A stretch of DNA of 64,000 nt from Prevotella sp. (lineage in GTDB: Bacteria > Bacteroidota > Bacteroidia > Bacteroidales > Bacteroidaceae): NCBI GenBank assembly GCA_017442825.1, contig JAFRYZ010000014.1, positions 1 through 64,000 of the forward strand, in the 5' to 3' direction. Below are positions 45,641 to 55,144 of this stretch, one piece after another. The stretch's first letter is position 1. Each line of letters begins with the position of its first letter. The notes under the pieces were generated by a model that saw nothing but the letters and a program-made list of their open reading frames with translations, was not told the DNA's origin and searched no databases. The translations under genes and the position numbers were made by a program.

Positions 45641-46987
45641 ATGAAAAAAGAATATTTGATTTATAAACTCAGCGATGAGGTAAAGAATTCGTGTAAGATA
45701 GACAACGAACTGTTTACCAAGTATGGTGTTAAGCGCGGATTGCGTAACGAAGATGGTTCGGGCGTTCTTGTCGGACTGACCAACATCGGTAACGTGGTCG
45801 GCTATGAAGTGGGAGAGGACGGCAAACCTCAGCCTACGGAAGGTAAGTTGTACTATCGCGGCTATGCTCTTGACCAGTTGGTGGAACCGCTGCTGAAAGA
45901 GAAGCGGTTTGGTTTCGAGGAGGTTGCTTTCCTCCTGCTCTCGGGTGAACTGCCTGATAAGGAGGAATTGATGGCGTTTCGCGAGCTGCTGAACGACAAT
46001 ATGCCGCTCGACCATCGCACGGTGGTGCATCTGGTTGACCTCGAGGGTACGGACATCATGAACATCCTGGCTCGTTGCGTATTGGAGATGTACACCTTCG
46101 ATAGCAATCCTGACGACATTTCGCGCGACAACCTCATGCGACAGTCGATTGAGCTGATTGCCAAGTTCCCTACGATTATAGCATACGCCTACAACATCTA
46201 CCGTCACTCAGAACATGGGCGCTCGTTGCATATCCGCTATCCGAAAGAACATCTGTCTATAGCAGAGAACTTTCTCTTTATGCTGAAGCATGATGACTAT
46301 ACAGAACTGGATGCACGCACGCTCGACTTGCTGCTCATTACGCAGGCAGAGCATGGTGGTGGTAACAACTCTACGTTCACCGTACGTGTCACCTCTTCTA
46401 CGCGCACCGACACCTATTCGTCGATTGCGGCAGGTATAGGTTCGCTTAAAGGTCCGTTGCATGGTGGTGCCAACATCAAGGTCATCAACATGTTCCATCA
46501 CCTGAAAGACCAGATAAAAGATTGGAAGAACATAGACGAGATAGACACTTATCTGAACCGCATGTTGAACAAGGAGGCTTACGACAAGTCGGGACTCATT
46601 TACGGTATCGGACATGCTGTCTATACCAAGAGCGATCCGCGTGCCGTTGAGTTGAAGAAACTGGCAGGCGAGCTGGCAAAGGAGAAGGGACGCGAAGAAG
46701 AGTATGCTTTCCTGAAACTGATAGAGCAGGAGGGCATTAAATGTCTGATGAACTTCCGCAAGTCGCGTAAACCTGCTTGTGCCAACCTGGATTTCTATAG
46801 TGGATTTATCTATGAGATGATTGGACTGCCGCAGGAAATCTATACCCCCATCTTTGCTATGGCCCGTATTGTGGGTTGGACTGCCCACCGCATTGAGGAA
46901 CTCAATTTCCAAGGTCGTCGAATTATCCGTCCGGCTTACAAAAATATTCTGGAGCCGAAGGAATATATTCCCATAGAAGAAAGGTAG
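45641..46987 (+). CDS. gltA: Citrate synthase
   Basis: Start at the ATG 45641 (MKKEYLIYKLSDEV); the upstream TTG is less likely. 448 residues. Catalytic regions: AEHGGGNNSTFTVRVTSSTRTDTYSSIAAGIGSLKGPLHGGAN (first His pair) and GLIYGIGHAVYTKSDPRA (second His), plus ANLDFYSGFIYEMIGLP (Asp). It condenses acetyl-CoA and oxaloacetate. With icd and acn it supplies 2-oxoglutarate for glutamate synthesis in organisms that lack a complete oxidative cycle. Confidence 0.95.
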   Translation: MKKEYLIYKLSDEVKNSCKIDNELFTKYGVKRGLRNEDGSGVLVGLTNIGNVVGYEVGEDGKPQPTEGKLYYRGYALDQLVEPLLKEKRFGFEEVAFLLLSGELPDKEELMAFRELLNDNMPLDHRTVVHLVDLEGTDIMNILARCVLEMYTFDSNPDDISRDNLMRQSIELIAKFPTIIAYAYNIYRHSEHGRSLHIRYPKEHLSIAENFLFMLKHDDYTELDARTLDLLLITQAEHGGGNNSTFTVRVTSSTRTDTYSSIAAGIGSLKGPLHGGANIKVINMFHHLKDQIKDWKNIDEIDTYLNRMLNKEAYDKSGLIYGIGHAVYTKSDPRAVELKKLAGELAKEKGREEEYAFLKLIEQEGIKCLMNFRKSRKPACANLDFYSGFIYEMIGLPQEIYTPIFAMARIVGWTAHRIEELNFQGRRIIRPAYKNILEPKEYIPIEER

Positions 46988-47048
46988 AAAACGCACCCCA
47001 ACTCCAGCCTGTTGAGGAACGAGGAGTAGCAATGGGGAATTTCCCAAT

Positions 47049-47086
47049 AAAAAAGGGCATGTTTCGCTTGCGAAACGTGCCCTTTT
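47049..47086. terminator. Bidirectional terminator between gltA and the secreted-protein pair
   Basis: AAAAGGGCA-GTTTCG and CGAAAC-TGCCCTTTT form a long stem with A-run and T-run on either side. Confidence 0.85.
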
Positions 47087-47172
47087 GCTATGTGAAAGAA
47101 GCCCCTTTGCTTTGTGAACGAAGTTCTTTTGCTAGCTAGATGTAGCCCTTTTGCTTTTGTGAAAGAGACTCT
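47080..47172. repeat. Four degenerate copies of a GCCCTTTTGCT repeat
   Basis: Units of about 25-30 bp begin GCCCTTTTGC, GCCCCTTTGC, GTTCTTTTGC, GCCCTTTTGC and continue with TxTGTGAAxGA. The first copy is the 3' arm of the terminator. Confidence 0.6.
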
Positions 47173-47175
47173 TTA

Positions 47176-49092
47176 TTATTTGATGATAAGTTTCTTTCCG
47201 TTCTGAATGACGATGCCCTTAAATCCTTTCTCCACTCGTTGTCCGGCAAGGTTGAACATGGGTGCATCATTGTGAATTGTGAATTGTGTAATCGACGAAG
47301 TCGCTTCGCTTGTCGAAGAATTGTGAATTGATTCAATGCCAGTTGTTTCCTCCTTTTCCTTCTCCAGGACGATGAGGTAGAGCAGCAGCAGCGACGGTCC
47401 ACATTTCACGTTGTAGGTAGTGCCTTCTGTCATGGGGAACGAGTATTTCCCGTCGGCATCCAGCGTAACGTTTGCATCGTCAACGACGATAGTCTTGTTG
47501 GCAGGTGCCGTACTTCCGCTTCCGCCAAAGATGAGCGTAACCGTTCCTTTGAAGGGAGATGTGATGTTGAGTGCAGCGTTGTCTTCCATCTTGATGCAGG
47601 TGTCGTAGGTCTCCCCGTTGTAGGTCACGGTGCCTCTGCTGTTCGACGAGTGACCGTTCGTCAGCTTCACCTCCTCTAACGACGGCTTCGTGCCTGTGAA
47701 GAAACAGATGTAGCCGTCGTCCGATCCTGTCGGGTCGACACCGCTTTCTCCGCTCTCTGTCGTTCCGATGAACTCTATCTCTTGTGTGTCAAGGATGTGG
47801 TCGCTGACGATTTTCAGGTCTTCGCCTTTCGTCAGCGCAGCCGCAATCTCCACCTCAATCTCTTGTCCCGGCAGCAGACCTTTGAGCGAAGTCGCCGAGC
47901 GCACGTCGCCGATGGCGAAGAACGCATCACGGTAGAGTGGGACGATGCCCGTGTTGGTCACCTTCAGACGGGTTGCTGTTCCGTTGGTTTCACATGTGTT
48001 CACCTTGATGCGGTAGCCCGACGCCATCGTTGCTTCGCGGAAACGTTTGGCGGTTCCGTATGAGCCTCTCGGCGCGTCGTTGGCTATCATGAACGTGATG
48101 TGGTATTTCGCCGCCTGTTCCTCCCACGTGTGTCCGTACATGCCGGCAGGGTTCAGGAAGTTCTTCTGGTCGCTGCTGGTGTAGTAGCTGATTTCTCCGC
48201 CGCAGACACCCGTCTCCCAGCGCGTGCCTTCACCTAATGCGTTCCAGCAACGCTCGTTGTAGCCGTCGGCAGAACCAATCTCGTGGTTCTTGTGCATGAA
48301 CGAGTCGTCGTACATGCCGAAGGTCAGTCCCATGATGTCCTTGTCGGCTACGATCGGGGTATAGGTGTCGTCGGCAGCATCCTTCGAGATGCCCCAGGGT
48401 ATCTCGGTCATCACGTTACCCATGTGCAGCAGGAACTCTTTCTGGAACTCCCACGACGGGAAGTTGACACCCAGCTTCAGCGGCGTGCCGTAGATGTGGT
48501 ATTCTGCCCAGTGGCCGAAGCCCACCTCAAGGAAAGCCAGCCGCTTGTCGTTCTTATAGCGTTCGGCAAAGTCGGTATAGAACTGCAGGGTGAACCGTTT
48601 CAGCTCCTCGTTGCTCCAGTCCGCATAATAGGTAGGACCGTCGCCGCCGGGATTCGCCGAGTAGGTCTCGTTGTAGTCGTTGCGGTCTTTGATGTATTGC
48701 GGTACGGCTGTAGAGCCTTTTGCCGCTCCCGGTATGTCCGTTCCGCTCGGATATTCATATCGGAAGCGGGCAACGAGCTGGTGGCTCCGGCTGGCTACGT
48801 CGGCAAGGATGTTGTCGAACCACGTCCAGTCGTACTCGATGCTGCCGTCGCTGTTGCAGCCCTTCACCACCATGCACGGCAGGCAGTAGGAGAACTCCAG
48901 CGTGATGGAGCCTCCGTACGTGCTGTTTTTCTCCTCAGCCATAAACGGCCAGAGCACCAGTCCCGTCATGGGTTGCGGGTGGGTAATCTTGTTGTTCAGC
49001 TCCACGGGAGCCCACTCCTGTGCCTGCATTGCTGTTGTTGCGGCACAGAATGCCAACAAACAGCATACCTTTTTAATAGTTTTAGTTTTCAT
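47176..49092 (-). CDS. Secreted glycoside-hydrolase-like protein with C-terminal beta domain, paralogue 2
   Basis: 638 residues. Signal peptide (to MQAQ), then a domain of about 400 residues with QEWAPVELNNKITHPQPMTGLVLWP, YDWTWFDNILADVASRSHQLVARFRYEYP, FAERYKNDKRLAFLEVGFGHWAEYHIYG and NPAGMYGHTWEEQAAKYHITFM. These look like a TIM-barrel fold of the DUF4832/GH-like type; Glu in FLEVGFGHW is a possible catalytic acid. A C-terminal beta domain (about 460-590) is of a kind seen on Bacteroidales pectinases. The last 30 residues (MFNLAGQRVEKGFKGIVIQNGKKLIIK) match secretion tails. The linker before this tail (IHNSSTSEATSSITQFTIHN) is made of repeat DNA. Highly similar to the next gene; likely one operon. 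Confidence 0.75.
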   Translation of the reverse strand: MKTKTIKKVCCLLAFCAATTAMQAQEWAPVELNNKITHPQPMTGLVLWPFMAEEKNSTYGGSITLEFSYCLPCMVVKGCNSDGSIEYDWTWFDNILADVASRSHQLVARFRYEYPSGTDIPGAAKGSTAVPQYIKDRNDYNETYSANPGGDGPTYYADWSNEELKRFTLQFYTDFAERYKNDKRLAFLEVGFGHWAEYHIYGTPLKLGVNFPSWEFQKEFLLHMGNVMTEIPWGISKDAADDTYTPIVADKDIMGLTFGMYDDSFMHKNHEIGSADGYNERCWNALGEGTRWETGVCGGEISYYTSSDQKNFLNPAGMYGHTWEEQAAKYHITFMIANDAPRGSYGTAKRFREATMASGYRIKVNTCETNGTATRLKVTNTGIVPLYRDAFFAIGDVRSATSLKGLLPGQEIEVEIAAALTKGEDLKIVSDHILDTQEIEFIGTTESGESGVDPTGSDDGYICFFTGTKPSLEEVKLTNGHSSNSRGTVTYNGETYDTCIKMEDNAALNITSPFKGTVTLIFGGSGSTAPANKTIVVDDANVTLDADGKYSFPMTEGTTYNVKCGPSLLLLYLIVLEKEKEETTGIESIHNSSTSEATSSITQFTIHNDAPMFNLAGQRVEKGFKGIVIQNGKKLIIK

Positions 49093-49138
49093 GTTTGTTT
49101 TTAAAGTTCTTTGTTTGTCTCAAAATGTAGTTCTCTGC

Positions 49139-51106
49139 TTATTTCTGCATGTATTTCTTTCCATTCCGTATCACGATGCCTTTATAGCCTTTGCCCACCC
49201 GTTGTCCGGCAAGGTTGAAGGAATTGTCAATTGTAAATGGTCCGTTGTCAATTGAATTGTCAATTGTCAATTGTCCATTGTCAATTAAATTAATTCCCCG
49301 AATGCCAGTTGTTGAACCGTCTGGCAGCAGGATGAGGAAGAGGAAAATCTGCACCTGGTCCTTCTTCAGCGTGTAGGTCGTTCCTGCTGTTGCCTCGAAG
49401 GAATACTGCCCGTTGGCGTCGAGTGTGACCTTTTGTCCGTTCAAGACGACCGACTGGTTGGCAGGCGACGTGCTGCCGCCGTAGATGAGCGTCACCGTTC
49501 CGCTATGGGTAGGCGTAATGGTTATTTCGGTCTTCGACTCCATCTTGATGCAGTTCTTGTATTCTTTGCCGCCATAGGTGACAGCGCCTTTGCTGGTAGA
49601 GTAGTTGCTGCTTGCCAGTTGCACCTGATTGCTTGACGGGTTGGTGCCGGTAAAGTAGCAGATGGTGGCATCGTCCGTAGGGGTGGGGGTCGGAGTCGGG
49701 TTGTCCCCGCCTTCTCCTCCTTCTCCTCCTTCGCCGCTGCCACTGGAGCCTTCGCCAGCTTCAAACTCTATCTCCTGTGTGTCTAAGATGCAATCACAGG
49801 CAATCTTCAGGTCGTTGGCGTTGCTCAGGTTTGCCGCAATCTCTATAGAGAGTTCCTGTCCGGGCAGCAAGCCTTTGAGCGATGTCGTCGAGCGCACGTC
49901 GCCGATGGCAAAGAAGGCGTCGCGGTAGAGTGGGGCGACACCGTTGTTGGTTACGGTCAGACGGGTAGCAGTTCCGTTGGTCTCACAACTCTTTACGGCG
50001 ATGCGATAGCCCGAAGCCATCGTTGCCTCCTTGAAGCGGGCTCCTGTGCCGTAAGAGCCGCTGGGCGCGTCGTTGGCTATCATGAAGGTGATGTGGTATT
50101 TCTTTGCCTGTTCCTCCCACGTGTGTCCGTACATGCCGGCAGGGTTCAGGAAGTTCTTCTGGTCGCTGCCCTTATAGTAGCTGATTTCTCCGCCGCAGAC
50201 GCCCGTCTTCCATCGTGTGCCTGCTCCGATGGCGTTCCAGCATTCTTCGTTATAGCCGTCTTTGGTGCCTATTTCGTGGTTCTGGTGCATGAAGGAATCG
50301 TCGAAGAGTCCGAAGTTGAGCGCCATCAGTTCGCTGCTGCCAACAATGGGCGTGTACTCTTCGTCGCTGGCATCAATAGAGATCGCCCACGGAATATCTT
50401 TCAAAGCGGTGCTGACATATTTCAGGAATTCTGCCTGATACTCCCACGACGGGAAGTTGACACCCAGCTTCAGGTCCGTTCCGTAGATGTGATATTCTGA
50501 CCAATGGCCGAAGCCTACCTCAACGAAAGCCAGCCGCTTGTCGTTCTTATAGCGTTCGGCAAAGTCGGTATAGAACACCTTCGTGAACCGTTTCAGCTCC
50601 TCGTTGCTCCAGTCGGCATAATAGGTAGGACCGTCGCCGCCGGGGTTCGCCGAGTAGGTCTCGTTGTAGTCGCTGCGGTCTTTGATGTATTGCGGTACGG
50701 CAGTAGCTCCCTTTACGGCTCCGGGGATGTCGTCGCCGTTGGGGTATTCATATCGGAAACGGGCAACGAGCTGGTGGCCGCGGCTGGCAACATCGTTGAG
50801 CAGGTTGTCGAACCACGTCCAGTCGTACTGGATGCTGCCGTCGCTGTTGCAGCCCTTCACCACCAGGCAGGGCAGACAGTAGGAATATTCCAGCGTGATG
50901 GAACCTCCGTGAGTGCTGTTTCTGCTCTCAGCCTCTGCTGGCCATAACACCAAGCCCGTCATGGGTTGCGGGTGGGTAATCTTCTTGTTCAGCTCCACGG
51001 GAGCCCACTCCTGTGTCGTTTCATTTTGCAGGCGCTTGGCATCTGCCTGTGCATACGATACTGCCGACAACAAAAACAGCAGGATAAGAGATGGTCTTTT
51101 CATCAT
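49139..51106 (-). CDS. Secreted glycoside-hydrolase-like protein with C-terminal beta domain, paralogue 1
   Basis: 655 residues, colinear and very similar to the 47176-49092 product. Signal peptide from ATG 51106 (or 51103). Core motifs are the same (GLVLWPAEAESRNSTHGGSITLEYSYCLPCLVVKGC, LAFVEVGFGHWSEYHIYG). The interdomain linker is longer (SGSGEGGEGGEGGDNPTPTPTPT). Before the C-terminal tail a segment LIDNGQLTIDNSIDNGPFTIDNS is encoded by 7-bp GTCAATT-type repeats (49218-49290). First gene of the pair, 46 nt upstream of the second. Activity not assigned. Confidence 0.75.
   Translation of the reverse strand: MMKRPSLILLFLLSAVSYAQADAKRLQNETTQEWAPVELNKKITHPQPMTGLVLWPAEAESRNSTHGGSITLEYSYCLPCLVVKGCNSDGSIQYDWTWFDNLLNDVASRGHQLVARFRYEYPNGDDIPGAVKGATAVPQYIKDRSDYNETYSANPGGDGPTYYADWSNEELKRFTKVFYTDFAERYKNDKRLAFVEVGFGHWSEYHIYGTDLKLGVNFPSWEYQAEFLKYVSTALKDIPWAISIDASDEEYTPIVGSSELMALNFGLFDDSFMHQNHEIGTKDGYNEECWNAIGAGTRWKTGVCGGEISYYKGSDQKNFLNPAGMYGHTWEEQAKKYHITFMIANDAPSGSYGTGARFKEATMASGYRIAVKSCETNGTATRLTVTNNGVAPLYRDAFFAIGDVRSTTSLKGLLPGQELSIEIAANLSNANDLKIACDCILDTQEIEFEAGEGSSGSGEGGEGGEGGDNPTPTPTPTDDATICYFTGTNPSSNQVQLASSNYSTSKGAVTYGGKEYKNCIKMESKTEITITPTHSGTVTLIYGGSTSPANQSVVLNGQKVTLDANGQYSFEATAGTTYTLKKDQVQIFLFLILLPDGSTTGIRGINLIDNGQLTIDNSIDNGPFTIDNSFNLAGQRVGKGYKGIVIRNGKKYMQK
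49218..49290 (-). repeat. 7-bp GTCAATT tandem repeat inside the 3' end of paralogue 1
   Basis: Repeated GTCAATT/GTCCATT units in the coding sequence, read in frame as IDN-LTIDN. Similar TTGACAAT runs occur at 23852-23865, 27196-27240 and 57715-57740. Confidence 0.65.
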
Positions 51107-51151
51107 GGTCTTGTTTCTTTTTAAGGATTAGTTCGTAGATGTTTGATGCCA

Positions 51152-51182
51152 CAAAAGTAGTTACTTTTGCTTGTCTGTGCAA
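51152..51182 (-). promoter_or_regulatory. Promoter of the paralogous secreted-protein pair
   Basis: Minus strand: TTG at 51180-51182 and TACTTTTG at 51152-51159, about 40 nt before the start codon. Between 51183 and 51395 I see nothing further. Confidence 0.65.
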
Positions 51183-51395
51183 GAAAAAGGTATAAAAACA
51201 CACAGAATGAGAGGTTTCTAATGTCGTGCAAACAGGCTAAAGCCTCACCAACTAACATTATTCATGCTCCACTTTTATGGTCAGTGGGTCTTCGACGATT
51301 TAGACTATTAGACCAGCGGAAAGCAGAAATGCCCATGCAGAAACCTGGTTTTGCTTAGTTTTGCTTCGACACATCCAAAAAAAACAAGAAATAAT

Positions 51396-51426
51396 TTTGC
51401 ATGATTAAAAAGAATACTTATCTTTG
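51396..51426 (+). promoter_or_regulatory. Bacteroidetes-type promoter of leader copy C
   Basis: TTTG at 51396-51399, a 19-bp spacer and TATCTTTG at 51419-51426, the same geometry as copies A and B. Confidence 0.8.
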
Positions 51427-51432
51427 CAGTGT

Positions 51433-51817
51433 CCATAATCCAATGTGACTGCTTGCAGAATAGTTGGCAATGGGCGCATATTTAGTGGAAAAGCGTTTAT
51501 CTGACGCTTTGTTCTTGGCAGACCGAATCTCGCAAATTCAATTACCGTCAAGAATGAAGCAACGATAGATGCCTATTAGGGATGATATATACCCGCCTAC
51601 GTCCGATAGGGGTCGAGGGCAAGTTTGTGTATAGCATTCGGCGTGGGCTTCTGCGTTGCTCGTTCTACGGTAATGGGCAATGCGAGAGCCAAGGTCTGCG
51701 GGACGAGTAACAGGTACAGTTGCCCCGCTTTTTTTCATATCTATGCCAGACTGATAACCTTTAACATGAAAACCGTCTCTGTCTGGGCTGCTGCGAGACA
51801 CTAAACAATTGTACAAT
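51433..51817 (+). ncRNA. Conserved structured leader RNA, copy C (5' UTR of the large LRR gene)
   Basis: A 385-nt leader homologous to copies A and B but on the plus strand and 43 kb away. The 5' hairpin pairs TCCATAATCCAA with TTGGCAATGGG. The invariant hairpin is at 51490-51510. ACGATAGATG follows, then a helix GCCTACGTC/GGCGTGGGC, the helix CTGCGTTGC/GCAATGCGAG, the terminator at 51698-51735 and the conserved tail with GGGCTGCTGCGAGAC. The tail holds a short ORF (ATG at about 51767), MKTVSVWAAARH, ending 15 nt before the gene start. Confidence 0.75.
51698..51735 (+). terminator. Intrinsic terminator inside leader copy C
   Basis: GCGGG at 51698-51702 pairs with CCCGC at 51724-51728, with an inner GTAAC/GTTGC helix and seven T after it, about 80 nt before the start codon. 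Confidence 0.75.
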
Positions 51818-54800
51818 ATGAAGATTTTAAGATTATTACCTTTGCTTCTGTTTAGTTTAGCAAGTCCTTCTCATGCATTAACGGTATATGTTACGACCGC
51901 AGGAAATTTGGCAAATGAAGTTGCCAGCGCTGGTGAGACTTCAGTAACTGACCTTAAGATAGTCGGTAAACTTAATAATGCCGATTTAAAATTCTTGTGC
52001 AGCACAAAGGAAGGAAGTGGCAATTTCCTCACACAGAATCTAAAAAAATTGGATTTGCAGGATGTTACACTTGAACCTACGACAGGAAACTATTCTGTTA
52101 AAGGTTATGGTGCAGGTGCAGTGTATTATCATCTTTCAAAAGAGTGCTCTATAGTGGAGGATGCTTCTGGTTGGCTTGGATCATCAATACCATTTTTCCG
52201 CTATTATGGTGACGATCTGGGCGGACTTTGCATTAACATGAGTAGTTTGGAGTATATTGCATTGCCAAAAAAGCTTAGAGGTTTGGGACAAGACTGCTTA
52301 CAAGGTAGCAAAGTCTCGACAGTGGTTCTTCCTGAAAATATGGAATATGTTAAGTATAATGCCTTTGGAGACACCCCTTGGTATAATAAATATCTTCAAA
52401 GTCAACCTAATGGGGTTGTGTATTATAATGACATTGCTTACTCCTATAAAGGTGACATCCCTTCTAATAGCACCATATCCTTTAAAGAAGGAACGAAACG
52501 AATCGTTGGAAAGTATTCTGCCTTTAAGCAGGTCAATCTACCGAAAACTATTAAGAGTATCGGTGATTATTGTTTTTCTGATTATCACATGACTGAATAT
52601 AAACAATATACTGGTAAAATAGCATCTATCTCTATTCCGAATGGTTTGGAAGAAATCGGCTATGGTGCCTTTGAAGGCTGTCAAGATTTGACAGAAATCA
52701 ACATTCCTAATAGCGTAACAACCATAAAAGATTATGCTTTTTCTTACTGCAAGGGGCTGTCTTCTGCAAAAATACCTAACAGCGTGATGAGCATAGGCTC
52801 TAAGGCGTTTTATGATTGTAGCAGTCTGACTTCTGTTGAAATACCTAATAGTGTGACTTCGATTGGAAAGAAGGCGTTCGTAGGTTGTGAAAAACTATCT
52901 GTTGTTGAAATAAACAGCAATACTATTTTAGCATCATCAACATCCATGGAAAATATATTTGGGTCTTCTGTACAGAAATATATCATTGGAAACAGCGTAA
53001 CAAGCATCGGCGAGAATGCATTCTATGATTGCAGCAGTCTAACCTCCGTTGTTATGCCCAATAGTCTGAGGACAATAGAAAAAGGGGCATTCGAAGGCTG
53101 TAGTGGTCTGACCTCCATTACCTTTCCTAACAGTTTGACAAGTATTGGAGAAGGCGCATTTTATGGCTGCAACGGATTAATAACTCTCACTATCCCGAAG
53201 AGTGTGACAACCATCGGGAAGGATACGTTCAGAGGCTGCAATAGTCTGTATGACATAAAAGTGGATACAGGGAATCCAATATATGATTCTCGTGGAAACT
53301 GTGGAGCTATTATAGAAACAGCTTCCAATACTTTAATTAAAGGTTGTGTAACAACTTTAATCCCAGAAAGTGTGACAACTATCGGAGAGTATGCGTTCGA
53401 AGGTTGCAGTTTTGACTATGTTTTCATTGACAGTAATGTTACAGACATCGGATTTGGAGCTTTCTCCAACTGCAAATTTCTCAAAACTGTAGAGATTAAT
53501 AGCAACTCGATAATATCTAAAGACTATCCAACAGATTATTTTTCAACACTAAGTCTGAATTTAAAGAATATTTTTGGCTACCAAGTACAGGAATATATCA
53601 TTGGTAATAACGTGAACAGCATCGGCAGTTATACGTTCGCAGGCTGTAGTATGACTACTGTGTCATTACCAGAGAGTGTGACCAGTATAGGCAAGGCTGC
53701 ATTCTATGATTGCCAAAGTCTGACTTCTATCACCATACCAAAGGGCGTAACGACCATCGGCGATTGGATGTTCTTGAGATGTAGTAGTCTGACATCTGTC
53801 ATTATCCCTGAAGGGGTAACTACCATTGGAAAAGCTGCTTTTCAGAAATGTAGTAGTTTAACCTCCATTACCTTTCCTAACAGTTTGACAAGCATCGGCA
53901 ATGGTGCGTTCTTAGAATCTGCATGGTACGATAATCAACCAGACGGTTTGGTCTATGCGGGTAAAGTTGCATACAAGTATAAAGGAACCATGCCAGAGAA
54001 TACTTCGATAACCATCAAAGATGGTACTTTAAGTATTACCGAAAATGCATTTCGTTCGTATAACAATTTAACCTCTATCACTATTCCTAATAGTGTGACA
54101 ACCATCGGTAGTGATGCTTTCACTGGCAGCGGGCTTTCCTCAGTCACTCTCCATTGTCCCAATATTGAACCATGGTTTTACAAGCTCAACATAAAAGAGG
54201 TGATTTTAGGTGACGAAGTGACGAGTATAGGGGGTAGTGCGTTCTTAAATTGTAGTAGTTTAACCTCTGTCAAGATTGGTAGCAATGTGAAAACAATTGG
54301 TAGTGCCGCATTCTCCGGTTGTAGCAGTCTGACTTCTGTTACTATTGGGAAGAGTGTGACAGACATCGGATCTTCTGCTTTTCAAGACTGCAATAATTTG
54401 ACTGACATATCCATCCCTGATGGTGTTACGAATATAGGTAGTTTTGCATTTGGTAATTGCAATAATTTGACTTACATATCTATCCCTGAGAGTGTAACAA
54501 CCATCGGAGTTGGGGCATTCGATAATACGGCATGGTATAACTATCAGCCGGAAGGAATGGTGTATGCAGGAAAAGTTGCTTACAAATACAAAGGAATTAT
54601 GCCTGCTAATACATCATTAAAAATTGAAGATGGAATTAAAAGCCTTTCTGATATGGCCTTTTTTAGCTGTAATAACCTGGCTTCTGTTACCGTCCCTAAC
54701 AGCGTGACAAGCATTGGCTCTTCTGCGTTTTATGGCTGTGGCAATCTGACTTCTGTTACTATGGGGAAGAGTGTGACTGATATAGGTTATTCTGCATTCA

Positions 54801-55144
54801 GAGATTGTAGTAGTCTGACAGATGTATATTGCTTGGCAGAAGATATACCTTCACTGGGGGAATATGCTTTTAATAATGCAAATATAGATCAGGCTACGCT
54901 CCATGTTCCTGCTGCTTCAATTTCTGACTATCAAGAAGCCGAGGCATGGAGCCAGTTTGCAAGGATTGTTCCGCTTACGGACGAAGAGATGACGGGAATA
55001 GAGAAAGTCAATGCGGATAAACATTCTAAAGTCAAAGACTCTGTCATTTATGGTATTGACGGTCGCCGTCTGAACCAAAAACAGCGCGGTCTGAACATCA
55101 TCCGCATGAGCGACGGCACGACAAGAAAGGTCATGGTGAAATAA
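51818..55144 (+). CDS. Large BspA-like leucine-rich-repeat surface protein
   Basis: Start at ATG 51818 (MKILRLLPLLLFSLASPSHA, signal peptide); 1108 residues. More than 25 LRR_5/BspA repeats of about 23 residues, pattern SLTSVEIPNSVTSIGKKAFVGC, occupy about residues 140-1040. They are broken by a few non-repeat segments (for example AWYNYQPEGMVYAGKVAYKYKGIMPANTSL, present three times). The tail VIYGIDGRRLNQKQRGLNIIRMSDGTTRKVMVK is the conserved C-terminal signal. BspA proteins bind host matrix proteins or other bacteria. Base composition is AT-richer than the flanking housekeeping genes, as for the genes at 1-5 kb. Controlled by leader copy C. Confidence 0.9.
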   Translation: MKILRLLPLLLFSLASPSHALTVYVTTAGNLANEVASAGETSVTDLKIVGKLNNADLKFLCSTKEGSGNFLTQNLKKLDLQDVTLEPTTGNYSVKGYGAGAVYYHLSKECSIVEDASGWLGSSIPFFRYYGDDLGGLCINMSSLEYIALPKKLRGLGQDCLQGSKVSTVVLPENMEYVKYNAFGDTPWYNKYLQSQPNGVVYYNDIAYSYKGDIPSNSTISFKEGTKRIVGKYSAFKQVNLPKTIKSIGDYCFSDYHMTEYKQYTGKIASISIPNGLEEIGYGAFEGCQDLTEINIPNSVTTIKDYAFSYCKGLSSAKIPNSVMSIGSKAFYDCSSLTSVEIPNSVTSIGKKAFVGCEKLSVVEINSNTILASSTSMENIFGSSVQKYIIGNSVTSIGENAFYDCSSLTSVVMPNSLRTIEKGAFEGCSGLTSITFPNSLTSIGEGAFYGCNGLITLTIPKSVTTIGKDTFRGCNSLYDIKVDTGNPIYDSRGNCGAIIETASNTLIKGCVTTLIPESVTTIGEYAFEGCSFDYVFIDSNVTDIGFGAFSNCKFLKTVEINSNSIISKDYPTDYFSTLSLNLKNIFGYQVQEYIIGNNVNSIGSYTFAGCSMTTVSLPESVTSIGKAAFYDCQSLTSITIPKGVTTIGDWMFLRCSSLTSVIIPEGVTTIGKAAFQKCSSLTSITFPNSLTSIGNGAFLESAWYDNQPDGLVYAGKVAYKYKGTMPENTSITIKDGTLSITENAFRSYNNLTSITIPNSVTTIGSDAFTGSGLSSVTLHCPNIEPWFYKLNIKEVILGDEVTSIGGSAFLNCSSLTSVKIGSNVKTIGSAAFSGCSSLTSVTIGKSVTDIGSSAFQDCNNLTDISIPDGVTNIGSFAFGNCNNLTYISIPESVTTIGVGAFDNTAWYNYQPEGMVYAGKVAYKYKGIMPANTSLKIEDGIKSLSDMAFFSCNNLASVTVPNSVTSIGSSAFYGCGNLTSVTMGKSVTDIGYSAFRDCSSLTDVYCLAEDIPSLGEYAFNNANIDQATLHVPAASISDYQEAEAWSQFARIVPLTDEEMTGIEKVNADKHSKVKDSVIYGIDGRRLNQKQRGLNIIRMSDGTTRKVMVK

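Noticed and set aside
48283..49104. Plus-strand open frame opposite the secreted paralogue
   Set aside because: A similar frame appears opposite the other paralogue only because the coding strands are similar; no family features.
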